Below are positions 1-12,604 of a DNA stretch of 64,000 bases, in pieces. A program made the position numbers and the translations under genes. The stretch lies in the NCBI GenBank assembly GCA_036850595.1, contig CM072154.1, positions 8,067,330 through 8,131,329 of the forward strand, read 5' to 3'. The notes beneath the pieces are model-generated. The model saw nothing but the letters and a program-made list of their open reading frames with translations, had not been told where the DNA came from and did no database searches. The stretch comes from Rhyacichthys aspro. Its lineage: Eukaryota; Chordata; Actinopteri; Gobiiformes; Rhyacichthyidae. Positions within the stretch are counted from its first letter, which is position 1; every line of letters starts with the position of its first letter.

Positions 1-1030
1 ACTAAATAATCACGCATAGTAGACATGGTTACACAGTAAACAACATATTGACTTCTAAGGGAGAAAATTTTATTAAAAATGACAACCCCCAGTAAGACAA
101 ACGTGCTTTTAAAAAACTGCATGGCTTCAGGTCAGGAGCAAGAGCTGTAATATGAGTGTTTATGAAGCTAAAGAACAATTGTGGTGTGGTTTTTTTACCT
201 GCAGTCATTGCACAGCACTGCACAGTGAATCTGAGCTCTACACTGCATTAATCTGTGCTGTTAGTTAATCTGCAAGGAATTTGAACAACAGTGTCAGAAA
301 TCTGCCGCCCAGACTGAGCCAGGAGACCAGCTCATGTCAGTTACAGACTGGGTACAGACACAAGTCCAAGATTGTCACTGCTGCTCTATTTTAGTTTATT
401 TTAAGTATAGAAGACACTTTCTATTTTCCATTTTATAGCTTTTTCTAGTTGTTATGCATTTACAACCCCCCTTCAGATGCCATCAATGAGCGACAATTTT
501 TGATTATTCTAACAAAATTGAGTATGAAAACAAATTAAACAAAATAGTTATTTGGCCATTGATAAAAGTTAGTCATTACCACTCAGTATATTGTTTATAG
601 CTTGTTTTGTGAAGGCCATAGCTCTTACAAGAAGATAAATCGGTCAATTTATTTTCTTAAATTGTAAAAATAAATAAAAATACCACGGCTAGCCAACATT
701 CACTTTATATGTTTGGCGTGACAAGCTAACAACACTTGACAAATTAGCCTAGCATAAAACATCACACTCCGCGCAGAAAGTTACACGTTCAAAGTGTCTA
801 CACAAGGAAAAGTAAGAGGGAAAGTCAAAGGAAAGTCACAGAAAATGGTTATAAAATGAATAAGCATAAAGACAAAAAGACAGGCTGCTTGAGATTTATG
901 CAGCGACATTACGGTAAACTAATGGTCCACTAAAGTTTTCCGTATTTGCGTGATTTGCCTAGAGACGATAAAAATAAGATGACTTCACCTGCCGAAGTCA
1001 AGTTCCGTCAAAGCTTCTGTCCTTCTTGCA
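1..1030. other. Intergenic DNA, no gene seen
   Basis: AT-rich sequence with stop codons in all frames. The open frames are short and show no recognisable domain or convincing splice pattern. It may hold distal flank of the pik3cg-like gene or of a gene outside the window, but nothing in the sequence settles this. Confidence 0.6.
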
Positions 1031-1218
1031 GATCCTCACTTAGGTTTCTCCCTCTGTATCTCACACAGGGCAGACACACACAGCCTGAGCCACTGCTCCC
1101 TCCTGGCTGTAGTGTGTGTGGGCTCCTGTCCCGTGTGCAGCCGTACAGTATCCACCCGGAGGAGCAGGTGGAGCTCCGAGGGACACCTACAACCTCCCAG
1201 TGGAGATGAGTGAGCAGG
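1031..1218 (+). other. Possible unassigned exon
   Basis: A GC-richer island stands out from its AT-rich surroundings. It starts after a pyrimidine-rich stretch ending CTTGCAG and ends in GAGCAG followed by GTAGGC, so it looks like an exon with canonical acceptor and donor. One frame ends with ATG AGT GAG CAG at the donor, which would make this a 5' exon carrying the first codons (Met-Ser-Glu-Gln) of an unknown plus-strand gene. Another frame is open from 946 to 1209 with CxxC-like pairs. I could not link it to a following exon or to any family. Chance is a real alternative. Confidence 0.22.
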
Positions 1219-1589
1219 TAGGCCCCTACAAATGGACCCCACCCAGTGCTGCTACTATTTTTCCCCCAGCTATAATTGTGCACCTAAAGTAAACAAAAAG
1301 TTTGAGTATCTAGCTTTCATTTCCAGAGACTTTGAACTTGATGCATGTAAGGCCAGAGGTGTTTCTAAAGAATACAGGGGCCATGGGCAAGAGGCACCTG
1401 GATTCCCCACACACTTAAAATATCCAAATTGGAAATATAACCCTGAGAAAAATCACACACCTTTTTAATTGTTCAAATTAACAGGTTAATAAATAAAAAA
1501 AAACACTGATGCAATTATACATTATTAAAATATATAAATTAATGTATTTTCTCCAAAAATTAATCTTTAAAACACAATTACCTTTTGCT

Positions 1590-1705
1590 ATCTTCATTCA
1601 TTCATTTTCTACCGCTTAGTCCCATTTTGGGGTCGCGGGTGGCTGGAGCCTATCCCAGCAGCTTTGGGCCTTAGGCGGGGTACACCCTGGACAGTGGCCA
1701 TTTCA
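1590..1705 (+). repeat. Teleost dispersed repeat, retroelement-tail type
   Basis: It begins with an ATTCATTC run followed by TTTTCTACCGCTTAGTCCC, then a GGGGTCGCGGG core, TGGAGCCTATCCCAGC, and GGCGGGGTACACCCTGGACA. This arrangement is a familiar high-copy dispersed repeat in many teleost genomes, usually seen as the 3' part of a truncated non-LTR element. The family is not assigned here. A degenerate copy in the opposite orientation lies near 60.44 kb. Confidence 0.7.
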
Positions 1706-4429
1706 TCGCACATACATATTAGCAGATATTATTTTTGGGCCCCCCTTCTGCTTGGGACCCAAGGTAAGTATATGGCTTGCCCACCCTGTTGCAATGAACA
1801 TTTCAGATTGAAGAGGCTTTTATCGTTATATGTTAATTTTATTGTTATGTATTAGTAACGTATGGGATGAAAAGGAACTGAAGAGGCTTTTGATACTATT
1901 TACGAAATATGTTAATTAAACCATTACAATCTTTAGGCAATGTTACCAGACAAAAATACTTTTTTATATTAATGTGCAAAGAGATATATGCAATGTATGC
2001 TACGGCACCTGATACTAAATTGTATTACACCAAGTTGGGTCACGATTCTGTTGGCCATTGGAAATATGGGTCATATGAAAAAAAAAAAAAAATTGGATAG
2101 CCTATTAATTTGTATTAGACCAAGTCAACTCTACTCTTAACTTAAAAGCTAAAGTTAGTCTATAATTCATGTGTTCACCCTTGACTTCCACAGCAGTGAT
2201 GACACAGGTATGGTTTGAAGACAGTGCGATTGAATCTCACTCAGGATTTAACAGAGGAATTATCAAGAGATGATGACAACCTCCTTCACCAAGCTCATTA
2301 TATGGTGCCAGCTAAGTCAATGGTGTGGTACCACCATCCATGACCTGCAGCTGCCAAACACAAGGACTGTCTCCTGAACAAGAGGTTATGTGCATGTCAA
2401 GGTCTGTACTTTCTCGAGCACGTGTCCCCAAAATAAAGACATGTTTAAATAAGAAGTGGAAGGATAGAAAATGGAAACATTTATAAAAAGCGCAGTAGAC
2501 AGCTAATAGTCAGTGTTTTTCTCAGTTGTGCAAGTTGAGACCAAAGTATGGCTGGAATTCACAATTATCAACCATTTTGTGAAGCAGTAATAAAAAGGAT
2601 CTTTTGAATGACAGAGTGGAAATCTACACCTTGTACTGTACATAATAAACAAAACTGTAAAACTGACCTAGGTAAAAGAAGTGATTCAAAAAATAGAAAC
2701 AAAAAGGTGAGGGACAAAATTAAATATGCAGATTCTGAAAGATTACAATTAACAGGATATGCTGATTAAAACAGGAACTCTAATTAATAAGTACTTATTT
2801 GACCACAAACATGCTTTGAAAACAAAAGTCGTCATTTCAAAACCATTATTATTATTCATTATTAGATGTTATTATTGTTATTGTGTATAATGTATCATTA
2901 TGGGTATTTCTCTGTCTGCTTGACAAGCTTGTTAGATCATCTAGTGTCAACTAATAACAAACTGCTGAGATGACTCAGAGCTTGTACATGCATATCACTG
3001 TGCAGTAGTATTCAAGAAAACCCCACAGTCAAAACTAGACAATGATAAAATATCAAATGTCTTTTAATACTATTTCAAGTGTGAACAAGTAGCTGTAACC
3101 CTTACACCAGCACAAGCGAACAATGATGAAGGTGTGCCCTCTAGTGAAAAAAGTTCGCCCTCAAAGCAGCTTCAGTGAGCAGCTTAAAGTTGGACATAAG
3201 ATGTAATTCAAAACTGTAACAGCTCTCTAAAGGTATAACATGAAGCAGTGAATATATTATACTTGTAGAGCGTATTATCCTTTACGTAAAAAAGGATCAT
3301 TCTTATTTCGTCCATGGAAAAAAATACTTGCATTTAGCATTAGTCAGACAATCAAGGAAACGCAATCAAAGTTCCGTCCTGACTTGTTCACCATCACTGC
3401 TGGAGTGAAATGTCAAGGCTGAAGCTTACTGCTGTATAATTATGCATGCAAGGGCCCATTTACTGTAATTCTTCACAGGAGGGATAGGGCTAATTATTGC
3501 AAAAACTGAATCGCATGGAACATTTATGCACAGTTGCTTGCACATTCATTTCCATCAAAGACCCTTAAGCTCTCTCACAACGAAGTCTTCAGCAATGTTC
3601 TGCAAGTTTTTTTCATTTAATAACCCTCTATTGAAAGCACTTAAACAAGGCTAGAGAGCAGCCCCTTAACATTTCTCACTTTGAAGGACAGCAACTGAAT
3701 GGATTCAACTGGCTACATTAACTTTCATATATCTATATATTAATGGAATTAATTTATGAGACTGATGACAATAAAATTATTATTTATTATTATTATTTTA
3801 TTATGATTTTGTAAACAATTTTTAACCAGATATCTTCCCACAGTATGTCTTCAAAGCCAGCCATGCTGCATGATTATTTTGAGTAAAAACTGCTTTATAG
3901 ACATTTTACATGATCAAATCTTTCCCAAATATTTTTTATTACATGATTCTGGCATTGATTTAGAATTCAGGTTGAACATTAACAAGTATGGAGCACATAT
4001 AAAGCAGTACTGTAAGAAAATGCAAGCTCACGATTAGTTTGAGTCAAGTTTGAGCCATTTGGTTTGCAGATTTAGAGAGGTGCAGCGCTGGAGCCTAATT
4101 CTCTAATTGTCATCAGTCCAGGCGACCCCTTTCACAAGCCTCTGTTCTACAGGCCCGCCTTTTGTTGGTGCTTTCCAATGAGGTCATATAGAACCAAGAG
4201 TGACAGCATGCATTGTCAGGACTGGTTAGGCACGGAACACCACAGCCCCTCATCACAGTTTCCTTCAGTCTCTTGATTAAAACCCACTACATCATGCTAA
4301 TTATCTGTAAATATTGATAATTTCATATCAGAAAATTAAGGTCTAAAATTGTCTAAATGTGGGATGTTATATTTCCTCATATATTTTTGAACATTTGCTC
4401 TGTTTTAATTTTCAAAAATATAGGCAAGA
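1706..4429. other. Intergenic DNA downstream of pik3cg-like
   Basis: AT-rich, no supported gene. It contains an A run near 2080 and ATT trinucleotide runs near 2850-2880 and 3776-3805. The left part of the kinase 3' UTR should fall within the right end of this stretch. AATAAA on the minus strand is present within the ATT-rich run near 3783, but the true polyadenylation site cannot be chosen by eye. Confidence 0.55.
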
Positions 4430-4842
4430 TTTAAAAGAAGGCAACTGGATGTAGTTTGGAAACAGAAGATGTTTCATCCTTCATCCAAGAGACTTTGTCA
4501 ATTCTAAAGTAGACTGCTCTGTCAGATGAGTTTACTGTACATGAATGTAGTGAGGAGTGCAGTGAAACCAAACAGTGAGTAACAGTAAGTGGATGTATCA
4601 GCACAGAAGAGTCAATCCTAGTGGACCTGAGTATGCAGTATATTGGCCAGGAGTCCAAGTGGTTTGAATGTGGAGGAAAAGTGCTAATGGACCTCAGGTG
4701 GAAAAAACTCCTCACTGATACCAACAAAGGCCATTTACCTTTCAGGGATATAAACTCATCTCACAGACCAGTCCAAGTCCCTTGGATGAGGGATAAATCC
4801 TCTTCTGTTTCCAAACTTCTTCCAGTTCTTTTAGCATTATGA
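4430..4842. mobile_element. Non-autonomous element with long imperfect terminal inverted repeats
   Basis: The left end (about 4430-4490) and the reverse complement of the right end (about 4785-4840) share a roughly 55-base imperfect inverted repeat. It contains the identical block GTTTGGAAACAGAAGA followed by a TCATCCAAG motif. The interior of about 300 bases has no coding potential. This is the layout of a MITE-like DNA-transposon derivative. I found no clear target-site duplication, so the superfamily is open. It lies just downstream of the kinase stop codon and is probably in or near its 3' UTR. Confidence 0.55.
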
Positions 4843-4917
4843 CTACCTGGTTGACTGAGAACCTACACAGATACAGGTGATTCAGCTACAGGTGATTGGA
4901 TGTGCACAACTGGCAGG

Positions 4918-7900
4918 CTACTTGATGCCTGCAACCATGTGGATCCACCAGTTGGCCTGTACTTTCCAGCCATCTTTCTCACAGATTGTGATCTTATCCA
5001 GGAAATGCTTCTTGGCGTCCTCCTCACTGCGCCCCAGCTGCAGCACCTCCCGCAGGTAACGCATGTCCTGTGTAGAGCTTAGTTCCGGGATGCCCGTCAG
5101 CAGCATGAGGGAGAAGAGGGTAATGAGGAGATGGGAGTGGGTGCGAAGGGAGAGGTACGCTTGGGTGCAAATATCCTATGAAAGTAAGCACACACTGTAG
5201 TCATGAATAATGTAACATATCACGTTTGGGTGTATTGAGTGAAGTCTTCTTACCTTAAAGCGATCGAAATACAAGCTATTTTTTTTTTGTTTGACTGTAC
5301 CCATGACATAAAGGAAGTCAGGTGTGAGAACAAAGGGCACACGTTCCCTGCTTACACCCAGTACGCGCTTCCAGTTACCCAGGATGTGGCCAAAATCAAT
5401 GTGAAAGAGGTTGCCTGAGAGAAAACAAAAAAAAAACAAAAAAAACACTACAAATAGGCAAACTGTTTGGATCACAAAGCAATAAGTTACAATTGCTGAT
5501 TTTTATTCACAACTTTAGAGATGAGTTATCAAGTAAAAAGGTATTCACTTCCTTTTTATATCTGTTACAGCTCCATGGTAGAAGTCCTGAGAGTGAAAAT
5601 GCAGTGCTTACCTTTGTCAGTAATCATGATGTTGTCATTATGACGATCTCCTATTCCTAATATGTAAGTGGCAACACAGTATCCAGCACAGGACTTCACA
5701 AAGGTCTCCACAGTCTGAAAGTGCTATAGACACAAAGACAACACTAATGAACACAAACTTACGACACATATTACATGAGACACTGGATTTATTATTATTA
5801 TACATTAATATTTTAATCATGGTCTCGTTTAACTTTATCATGATAATACAGAACATAAATTCAGCTGCCTCATTATGTGGTCAATCTACAAAAAGTCTGT
5901 GTAAAAGATTACTTTTATTTGAGAAAGATATTTTTCTCACCACTTTAGTCAAAATGTTATGTTCAGTTGGGAGAAAGGTTACAAAATTCAATTTGAAAAG
6001 CACTTCAGATGATTGGTTCCTTTTGCATAAAGCTTTATGAGTCAGTTATTCGCTGTGTATTTCTAGGAAGATGTCTGTACAGGATTTATTGAATTTTTTA
6101 TTTCTACTCTAATATGACAAGTTATATTTGTGCAATCATGTAGAAATGTTATATACTTACAATTTCCTGGAGGGGACACTTAGATTTGAGCCACTCAAAC
6201 AGTGCTTCGTTTCGGAAGGCTGAAGCACTTCCACCATGGTTCTTTTGGATTTCTGCAATGGTAGTTGCATTTCTCACTGTCTCGATCATACCTAGAATAG
6301 GGAATCATTTTGGCTTTGATTTCCTTAATGAAAAACTTGCTGGTGTGCATATTTACAAAATGGGAGTGAATGCAGAATCTTGCCCTTGACTCAGTTAGGT
6401 TTAAAATGATGAAAATGTGGATGAAAACAAAGAAAAAAAATTGTTAATACCAATATTATATCCAGTAGCAATGCAGCCATATGGAATAAGGTTGAGGTCC
6501 AAGGATTTTTCCTGCCAGATTGAGTCCATCAGCATGAAAGTCTGAGAAGTAAAAATGTGATTGTCATCCCAAATGCTTCATTTAACTAAACATTCAGTCC
6601 ATTACTTTAGTGTGTATCTGACCTGAATGACAAGCATATCCTGCCTCAGGTCGTCCCCATGTTTGAAAATGATGCCCACTGGTGTGGCAGTAGTAGGAGA
6701 GTGCATGGGAGAGAACTCCAGCCACAGAGGTTTCTTCTTGGAGGCCATCACTTTGCATTTTTCCAGCTGGATGAAAAAAGAAAATAGAGAATACATGTAT
6801 GACATCTGAGATTGAACTCTTTTTTAAAATAATGCATGTAAACAAAACAATTATAGTCCATTATGGGATACAAGACAGCACAGGCTTAAAATACAAACAA
6901 TAACCAAACAATTTTCCAGTAAGTAGTCATCAGTTGGACTTGAGTTTTCACAAACAAAACAAATTTAGGCTTACCAGGATATTTCCAACTTTGACACGAG
7001 GATCAAATGGCAGCACGAATTCATTTGGAAGGCTACTGTTTCGGATATATTCCTGTAAACGGAGCGGGGCTAAAACATAACACAAACAATTTGTTCATAG
7101 ACGCAACAAGTAGCAAGCTGTGATCTGTTAAAAACTGCTTTTAACTAGATCTCATCATTCTTTATTTAATTTTTCTGCACAGTGATAAACTAAGACTCTT
7201 TTTCATGGTAACAGCTTGCAAAAGTTGAAATCAGTTTGCAATAGACACAGCTGATACTAATGATTATACTATAGTAGATTAAAAACTTCCATCACTTTAA
7301 CTGAAACAAATAATATTCATTACTTCGACGCCATGATCTCTGCTTTTTCAAAAACAGCTGTGTGCCACTAATGAAGCAGGTGAGGACCACTGATTAACAA
7401 ACATCAAGAAATCTAAGAAGCTTTCAACTCATTAATGTGAGTTTGCTTATGAATATCAGCAGTACTCAACACCTGCTGCGAAAAACCAGCAAAGGTAGAC
7501 ACAGTCTGTCGTCCAACATACAATTACTTGAACAGAATGAACTTTGTGTATCAACAGTTGTCACCACAAGAAGCTTGAAAGAGAATTTAACAGCATCTAA
7601 TTTTTTTCTTTGTAAGTCATAACAGGACAATGATTCTGAATAAGTGATGTGTAGTTTTTACATAAACAGAAACCACTCATTCATTCAACATTCATTCATT
7701 AATTTCATGTTGTTAGTTTCATTGTTGTTTAACTTTCACATTTCTATTATGATGACAATGGTTGTTAGAAAGCATCATACGTAGACACCAGGAGTGATTA
7801 TATTAAAGTCACATTGTCTCTTTGAGTGAGAAAGAAGAAAATGCAGCCTTAGTCGAGAATTGACTCTATTATTATAATTAGAAACATAATAAATAAAATG

Positions 7901-10900
7901 AGATGAGTTACTCAGAAGCCCCCAAAAGGCAAGAACAGAAAGTCCCAGTTGTAATATACCTGCAGCATCAAGGTCTTTCTTGTCTGGATAGAGTTGCTTG
8001 ATAGCAATGGCAACATCCTGTAGGGCATTCACAGCCTGAACCTGCTGGGTAAAGCTATCAAGCATGGCCTGACCACAGCCCAGAAGGTAGGCCTCTAGTA
8101 TCACAGCCATGCGCTGTCGGAAATACAGACACCCTGCAACCTCACTGCGCACGTACCAGAAGAAGAAATGACCAATTTTCTTGCTCTGCACAAACGACCA
8201 CAGTCAGGCTAATGGTAAAATATACAGTGCAAGGACATAATGAAGTTGTCAGACAAATAAAGAAAAAGCAAATAAGATGTACTGTGGGACTCACCTGAAG
8301 AGCTCTTTGGATGAGGAACCGAGCCAGAAAACTGTCATGGTAAGGTTCAACTTTAAGTGTCTGTATGACAAAAAACAAAACACAACCTTACTTTTTTTTA
8401 CATAGAGTGCAAATCAGTTACCTAAATTCACTCCTATATATCTCAAAACAAAAAATCACAACATCAAGAGCCATGTTCAACTTGGCTGTGTTCATTTGCT
8501 TATTTTATTTTTGTTTTTTTCTTGACAATCCCTAGCTGCTTGGGGCATGACGTGAGGTTGACCCTGGGGAATCACTGTTTAATCGCACAGCTAAAACTAG
8601 CACTTGCAGCTTCATACATGGCCACAGTGTATGTCCTCTGTTGTACCTATGGCTAACATCTGTGCCTAGCCAGCCCTTTACAATATGTTCGTTTAACACT
8701 TAAAGGGGGTGAGCAGTGTTAGCATGTCTATGTTTCATCTCAGTAGATCCTTTATGATTCTTAAAGTCTGACCTTTTTGCTCTGTCTCAAAAGGTAGACT
8801 TGAGTCATATTATCCTTAACAAAATCATTCTAATTTAGCTGTAGCCGTTACATTACTCACAGTTGTGTTCTGGATACAAACCTGTATGAGCTGCAGCAAA
8901 TACTTAAGTACTTCATCATTGGACAGGCATTCCAACCTCGCAACTGCAAGTCTTCTGACTTTCTCATCGATAAAGTCCATGCTCAGAAGCTCCAAAGCCA
9001 CTGTCAAGTCCAGATTTTCAGGATCGCCCCAGTTTTCCAGGAGCCAGTGGACATCTTCGACCACTATACGGTTCATCCAATCAGTCTTGCGGAGAAACTG
9101 GGGAAGATTGGATGCATAGCGAACGCTCTCCTCCCGGAACTTACCAAGTCCAACACGGTGGCCCGGAGCTCTAAGAGGTACACCGGTGGTCGCTGAATCC
9201 ATGGCAGAACTGTCATAAAAAGATGAACGGTCTGTGGATGTTGGAGAAGGGTGTGGAGATACTGGCGAAGCGAGTGGTTTGGGAGTAGGAGGTAGATCAG
9301 AGGTGAGACTGTCTGAATTTTCGACCCTAGAACTGTTTGGGAGAACCACAGGAAAGCTGTAGCGGTCGAGGAGAAAGCTAATGGCCATGGAGTCGCCTAA
9401 GTCTGGGTTTGTAGCTGAGGACAGCTTGTCTGCCTGGTAAGTGATGGCCTCTTCCTGATTCTGCCCAGGGTAGGACCACATGTAGAGAGTGTAGGAGCCC
9501 TGGCTAAGGACAGACCTGCAGAAAAAAGTGTTTTTCAAGTGGATGAATATTGGTTAGTGAAGTAAAAAAAAAAAAGCATTGTGGTTGATAATAGTATTTG
9601 ATAATAGTGATTTCACTTATATAGTAAAGCCTTTAGGGAAAACTCTTGCATTTGGACTGAACATGAATCAATGTGATTTGGTACAGAGATGTATTCAAAC
9701 GCCTTTAGGGGAACTTTTATACAAAATTTCTGTTGTATTGTACCTCAAAGGGAACTTTCTGGATTAACAGTTCCAGAAGCAACAGTGACTGCCTAACACT
9801 TCCTCATACAGTTATAATGATGTTATATATTACCAGAATTTTTATTTAGAGAAACTGCCTTACCTATGATCTATTAAAAGCAGATTGACGAAGTAGAGGA
9901 CGTTTCCCTTCCCTTTTGGCTGCTCTGCTGTTTTATTGACCACGGGTAATGTGTTCCGTGATTCTTTGCTTCGGGAAGACTTTGGGTCTTTGACTGAGGC
10001 TCGTGTTTCCTTGATGGATAATGCCTTTGGTTCTTTAATCACTGAAGCATTGTCATTACCAGTGTCATTGATAGTGAAACCCAGCTTTGCTCCACGTGGA
10101 AGATCACTAAGGAGAACGTCAAACTCCAACCACTCGTTCCACAGCACTTCTTCTGCAAAGGCCTTTGGAGTAGAGGACACTGAGGACAGAACTTTACTGC
10201 CATAGAGTATGGACGCTTCTATGTATACAGACTGGGGGTACTTGTCCGGCAATTTGGGTATGTCAAAACCAAGCAGTTTGACACGCAGTTTCCTGTTGCA
10301 GTCCCACAAAGATATCATGAAGATGTCATCCAGGTCTTTATTGTCAAGGCGGAGATCTTCATGGGAGCTGAACTGTCCACTTAAACCGTCTACAAGTGGC
10401 CAGTCCACAAACTTCACCGTGTCATCAGGTAGGTGTGACAATGGCACAACAGACAGATGCAGTTCCTGATTGGTTTTCATGCAATGTCGGACCCACTGGA
10501 AGTCACTAAGCACATCACTTCCGGTTAAAAACTCCTCACGACCAGAAACTTTCAACACCAGAGGATCACAACTGTCATATTCGATTCTCTTATCTTCCAA
10601 CACTCTTTTACAAACTTGCAGAAGAACGATCGGCGTCGCTGTGTAATCGACTTTCACACTAAAGCTGATCTTGCTCATGTAATGAAGGGTAACAGAGAGC
10701 TTTCTTTTTATATGACTCTGCAGCTCGTCTGGGATGGGGGCATGTGTGACCCAAGGTTCTGTGGCGTATAACTCATTATTGCGATCCCTCAACTGCTGTC
10801 TCCTGGGAGATGCCAGTTTTCGGCGAGTGAACGTGAGCTCATCGAGTCTATCAGATGCCTCTTTCTCTAGATCGTGACCAATCAGGTTAGTCAGAAGCTG

Positions 10901-12578
10901 TTGCTGCTTTTGCTTCTCTACCGAGTCAACTGCCTCCACTGGTTTTACCACTATGCGAGCTGACATGCGTCCGGTGTTGTCATGCGACCACGGAATGTCC
11001 AACGTTCGGATAACCTGACAGTCGTCGTAAGCTTCGTACCAGTCTTCACCCCGGGCGTACAGCAAGGTGTATTTTTCTGGGTCCAGTATTGAAAGTGGGT
11101 CAGAATGCCAGGCTTGTTCTTGAGCCTATGAACAGAAATTGGAAACAGAAAAAGGGTTTTACATATTGCATGTGTGACTTGAGTGTAAATTTGCTCTTAT
11201 AAAACACAAATAATCATTGAGTGATATCAAAGAAACCCCACTAGCTACTGCAAGCTTGCACTGATAACAAAGGGTTTTTTAAGTACTGTATTTTCCGGAC
11301 TATAGAGCGCACCTAAATTTAAGCCGCACCCACTAAAATTTAAAAGAAATATATATTTTGTCACATATAAGCCGCATCGGACTATAAGCCGCCGATATCC
11401 AGGCAAGTGTTTATTCATATACCTGAACTGATTGTTTCCGAACAGTGCCTGTAACACGGCAGTAAAAGTGCTGATCAAACAAAACAGAAAAGTTATTGAT
11501 GGTTTTATTCATCTTCCTCCTGTGCACTAAAACCAAGTTGCTTTATTTTTCTTCCTCCTGCGTACTGAAACCACTGAACACCAAACCACTGTCACTTTTT
11601 CTTCCTGCGCACTGTTAAAGTGCAACTGCGTAACTATTAAAGTCGCTTCATTCTCCCGTGCACTGAAACCACAAGTCACTATTCATCTTCCTCCTGAGCA
11701 TTGAAACTACTGAACACCAAACCACTGTCACTTCATTTGTTTTCCATTATGAGGGGGTGAGGGTGTAAAAATATTACCGTATTTTGCTGTTGTGTGTCTT
11801 GGGTTGCATGTGCTAAGAATAAAAACTGGGCTTTCTTGTTTGTACTGACTACCACTGCCTCGTTTGTCTCGTTTTTGCACTTCCTGCTAGAGCGCCCCCC
11901 TGAGGGCTGAAGAAAAATTCATAGAAAAGCCGCATCTCTGTATAAGCCGCATGAATCAAAGCGTGGGAAAAAAGTAGCGGCTTATAGTCCGGAAAATACG
12001 GTATATTACACACATTACATAAGGGTGTCACCCGCCTCACGCAGTCAGTAAAGATTGGAGTAGTCACAAATCTCAATGCCACATCATCACCATGGAGCTT
12101 GAATGGTGTCCAAACCCAGTCCTCGAGGGCCTGTGTCCTGCAGGGTTTATCTCCCACTCACCTCAAAACACCTGCCTGCAATTGTCTAGTATGCCTAGTT
12201 AGACCTTAATTTGCTGGCACAGGTGTGATTGGGGTTTGAGCTAAACTATGCAGGACACCGGCCCTCCAGGACTGAGTTTGGACATGCCTGGTCTAAGGTC
12301 TTCTGTGTAAATGTGCAACTCATCTAAACAATAAAATCAACAGAATTTCTTTCTACCTGTATGCAGATCCGAAGTCGGAGCTGGTAAACGCTGCACTGAG
12401 CGGGAAGGATAACTGTAACAGACTCACAATCCGAGGCAATATAATCTTCGTCGAAAAACAGTGGTGGTCCAGCCCCAGATTGAAAATGGCAAATAAACTT
12501 CAACAGGTTCTCAGAGCAACTATGCGTCGGTAGACTTGGTTGAAAGTCCCCAGCTTGGGGACTAAGTAAAAATTCCAT
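4918..12578 (-). CDS. pik3cg: PI3-kinase catalytic subunit gamma-like (p110-gamma), 12 coding exons
   Basis: Class IB PI3-kinase catalytic subunit, which phosphorylates PIP2 to PIP3 downstream of G-beta-gamma and Ras at the plasma membrane. Coding exons (5' to 3', minus): 12578-12357, 11125-9864, 9515-8882, 8360-8295, 8185-7960, 7069-6975, 6766-6623, 6541-6451, 6291-6161, 5723-5612, 5414-5254, 5175-4918. They sum to 1133 codons plus TAG with consistent phases. Domain order: adaptor-binding region; Ras-binding domain (about residues 212-301); C2 (about 325-495); helical domain; kinase. The kinase keeps the KKKPLWLEF lysine, the catalytic loop GDRHNDN (about 982-988) and DFG (about 1001-1003). 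The C-terminus stops right after a GIK motif, a few residues short of mammalian p110-gamma. ATG 12578 was chosen because an acceptor-like TTTACAG lies just upstream at about 12605; 12632 is an in-frame alternative. The C2-helical linker is divergent, so this may be a fish-specific paralogue rather than the strict orthologue. Confidence 0.9.
11286..12001. mobile_element. TIR DNA element (about 716 bp) in kinase intron 1
   Basis: The left end TGTATTTTCCGGACTATA is matched by the inverted right end TATAGTCCGGAAAATACG. The dinucleotide TA flanks both ends (11284-11285 and 12002-12003), as expected for a TA target duplication. The inside carries several 'ATAAGCCGCA' copies and degenerate tandem blocks of the type CTTCCTCCTG...CACTGAAACC. 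There is no transposase frame, so it is non-autonomous. The CCGGACTATAAGCCGC end is widespread in teleosts. The TA duplication suggests a Tc1/mariner-type origin, which is inference. Confidence 0.75.
12107..12284. mobile_element. Short TIR element (MITE-like), about 178 bp
   Basis: The left end TGTCCAAACCCAGTCCTCGA continues through GGGCC and CTGCAG. The reverse complement of the right end reads TGTCCAAACTCAGTCCTGGA with the same GGGCC and CTGCAG continuation, an inverted repeat of about 35 bases with few mismatches. No coding capacity. Termini of this TGTCCAAAC type are common in vertebrate hAT-derived MITEs. I did not find a matching 8-bp duplication in the flanks. It sits between the first coding exon of the kinase and the 716-bp element. 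Confidence 0.65.
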
Positions 12579-12604
12579 GGATAAAGTTGAACAAAAATTT
12601 CTAG

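Noticed and set aside
9936..10469. Plus-strand open frames opposite the PI3K large exon
   Set aside because: Antisense shadows of the minus-strand RBD/C2 coding exon.
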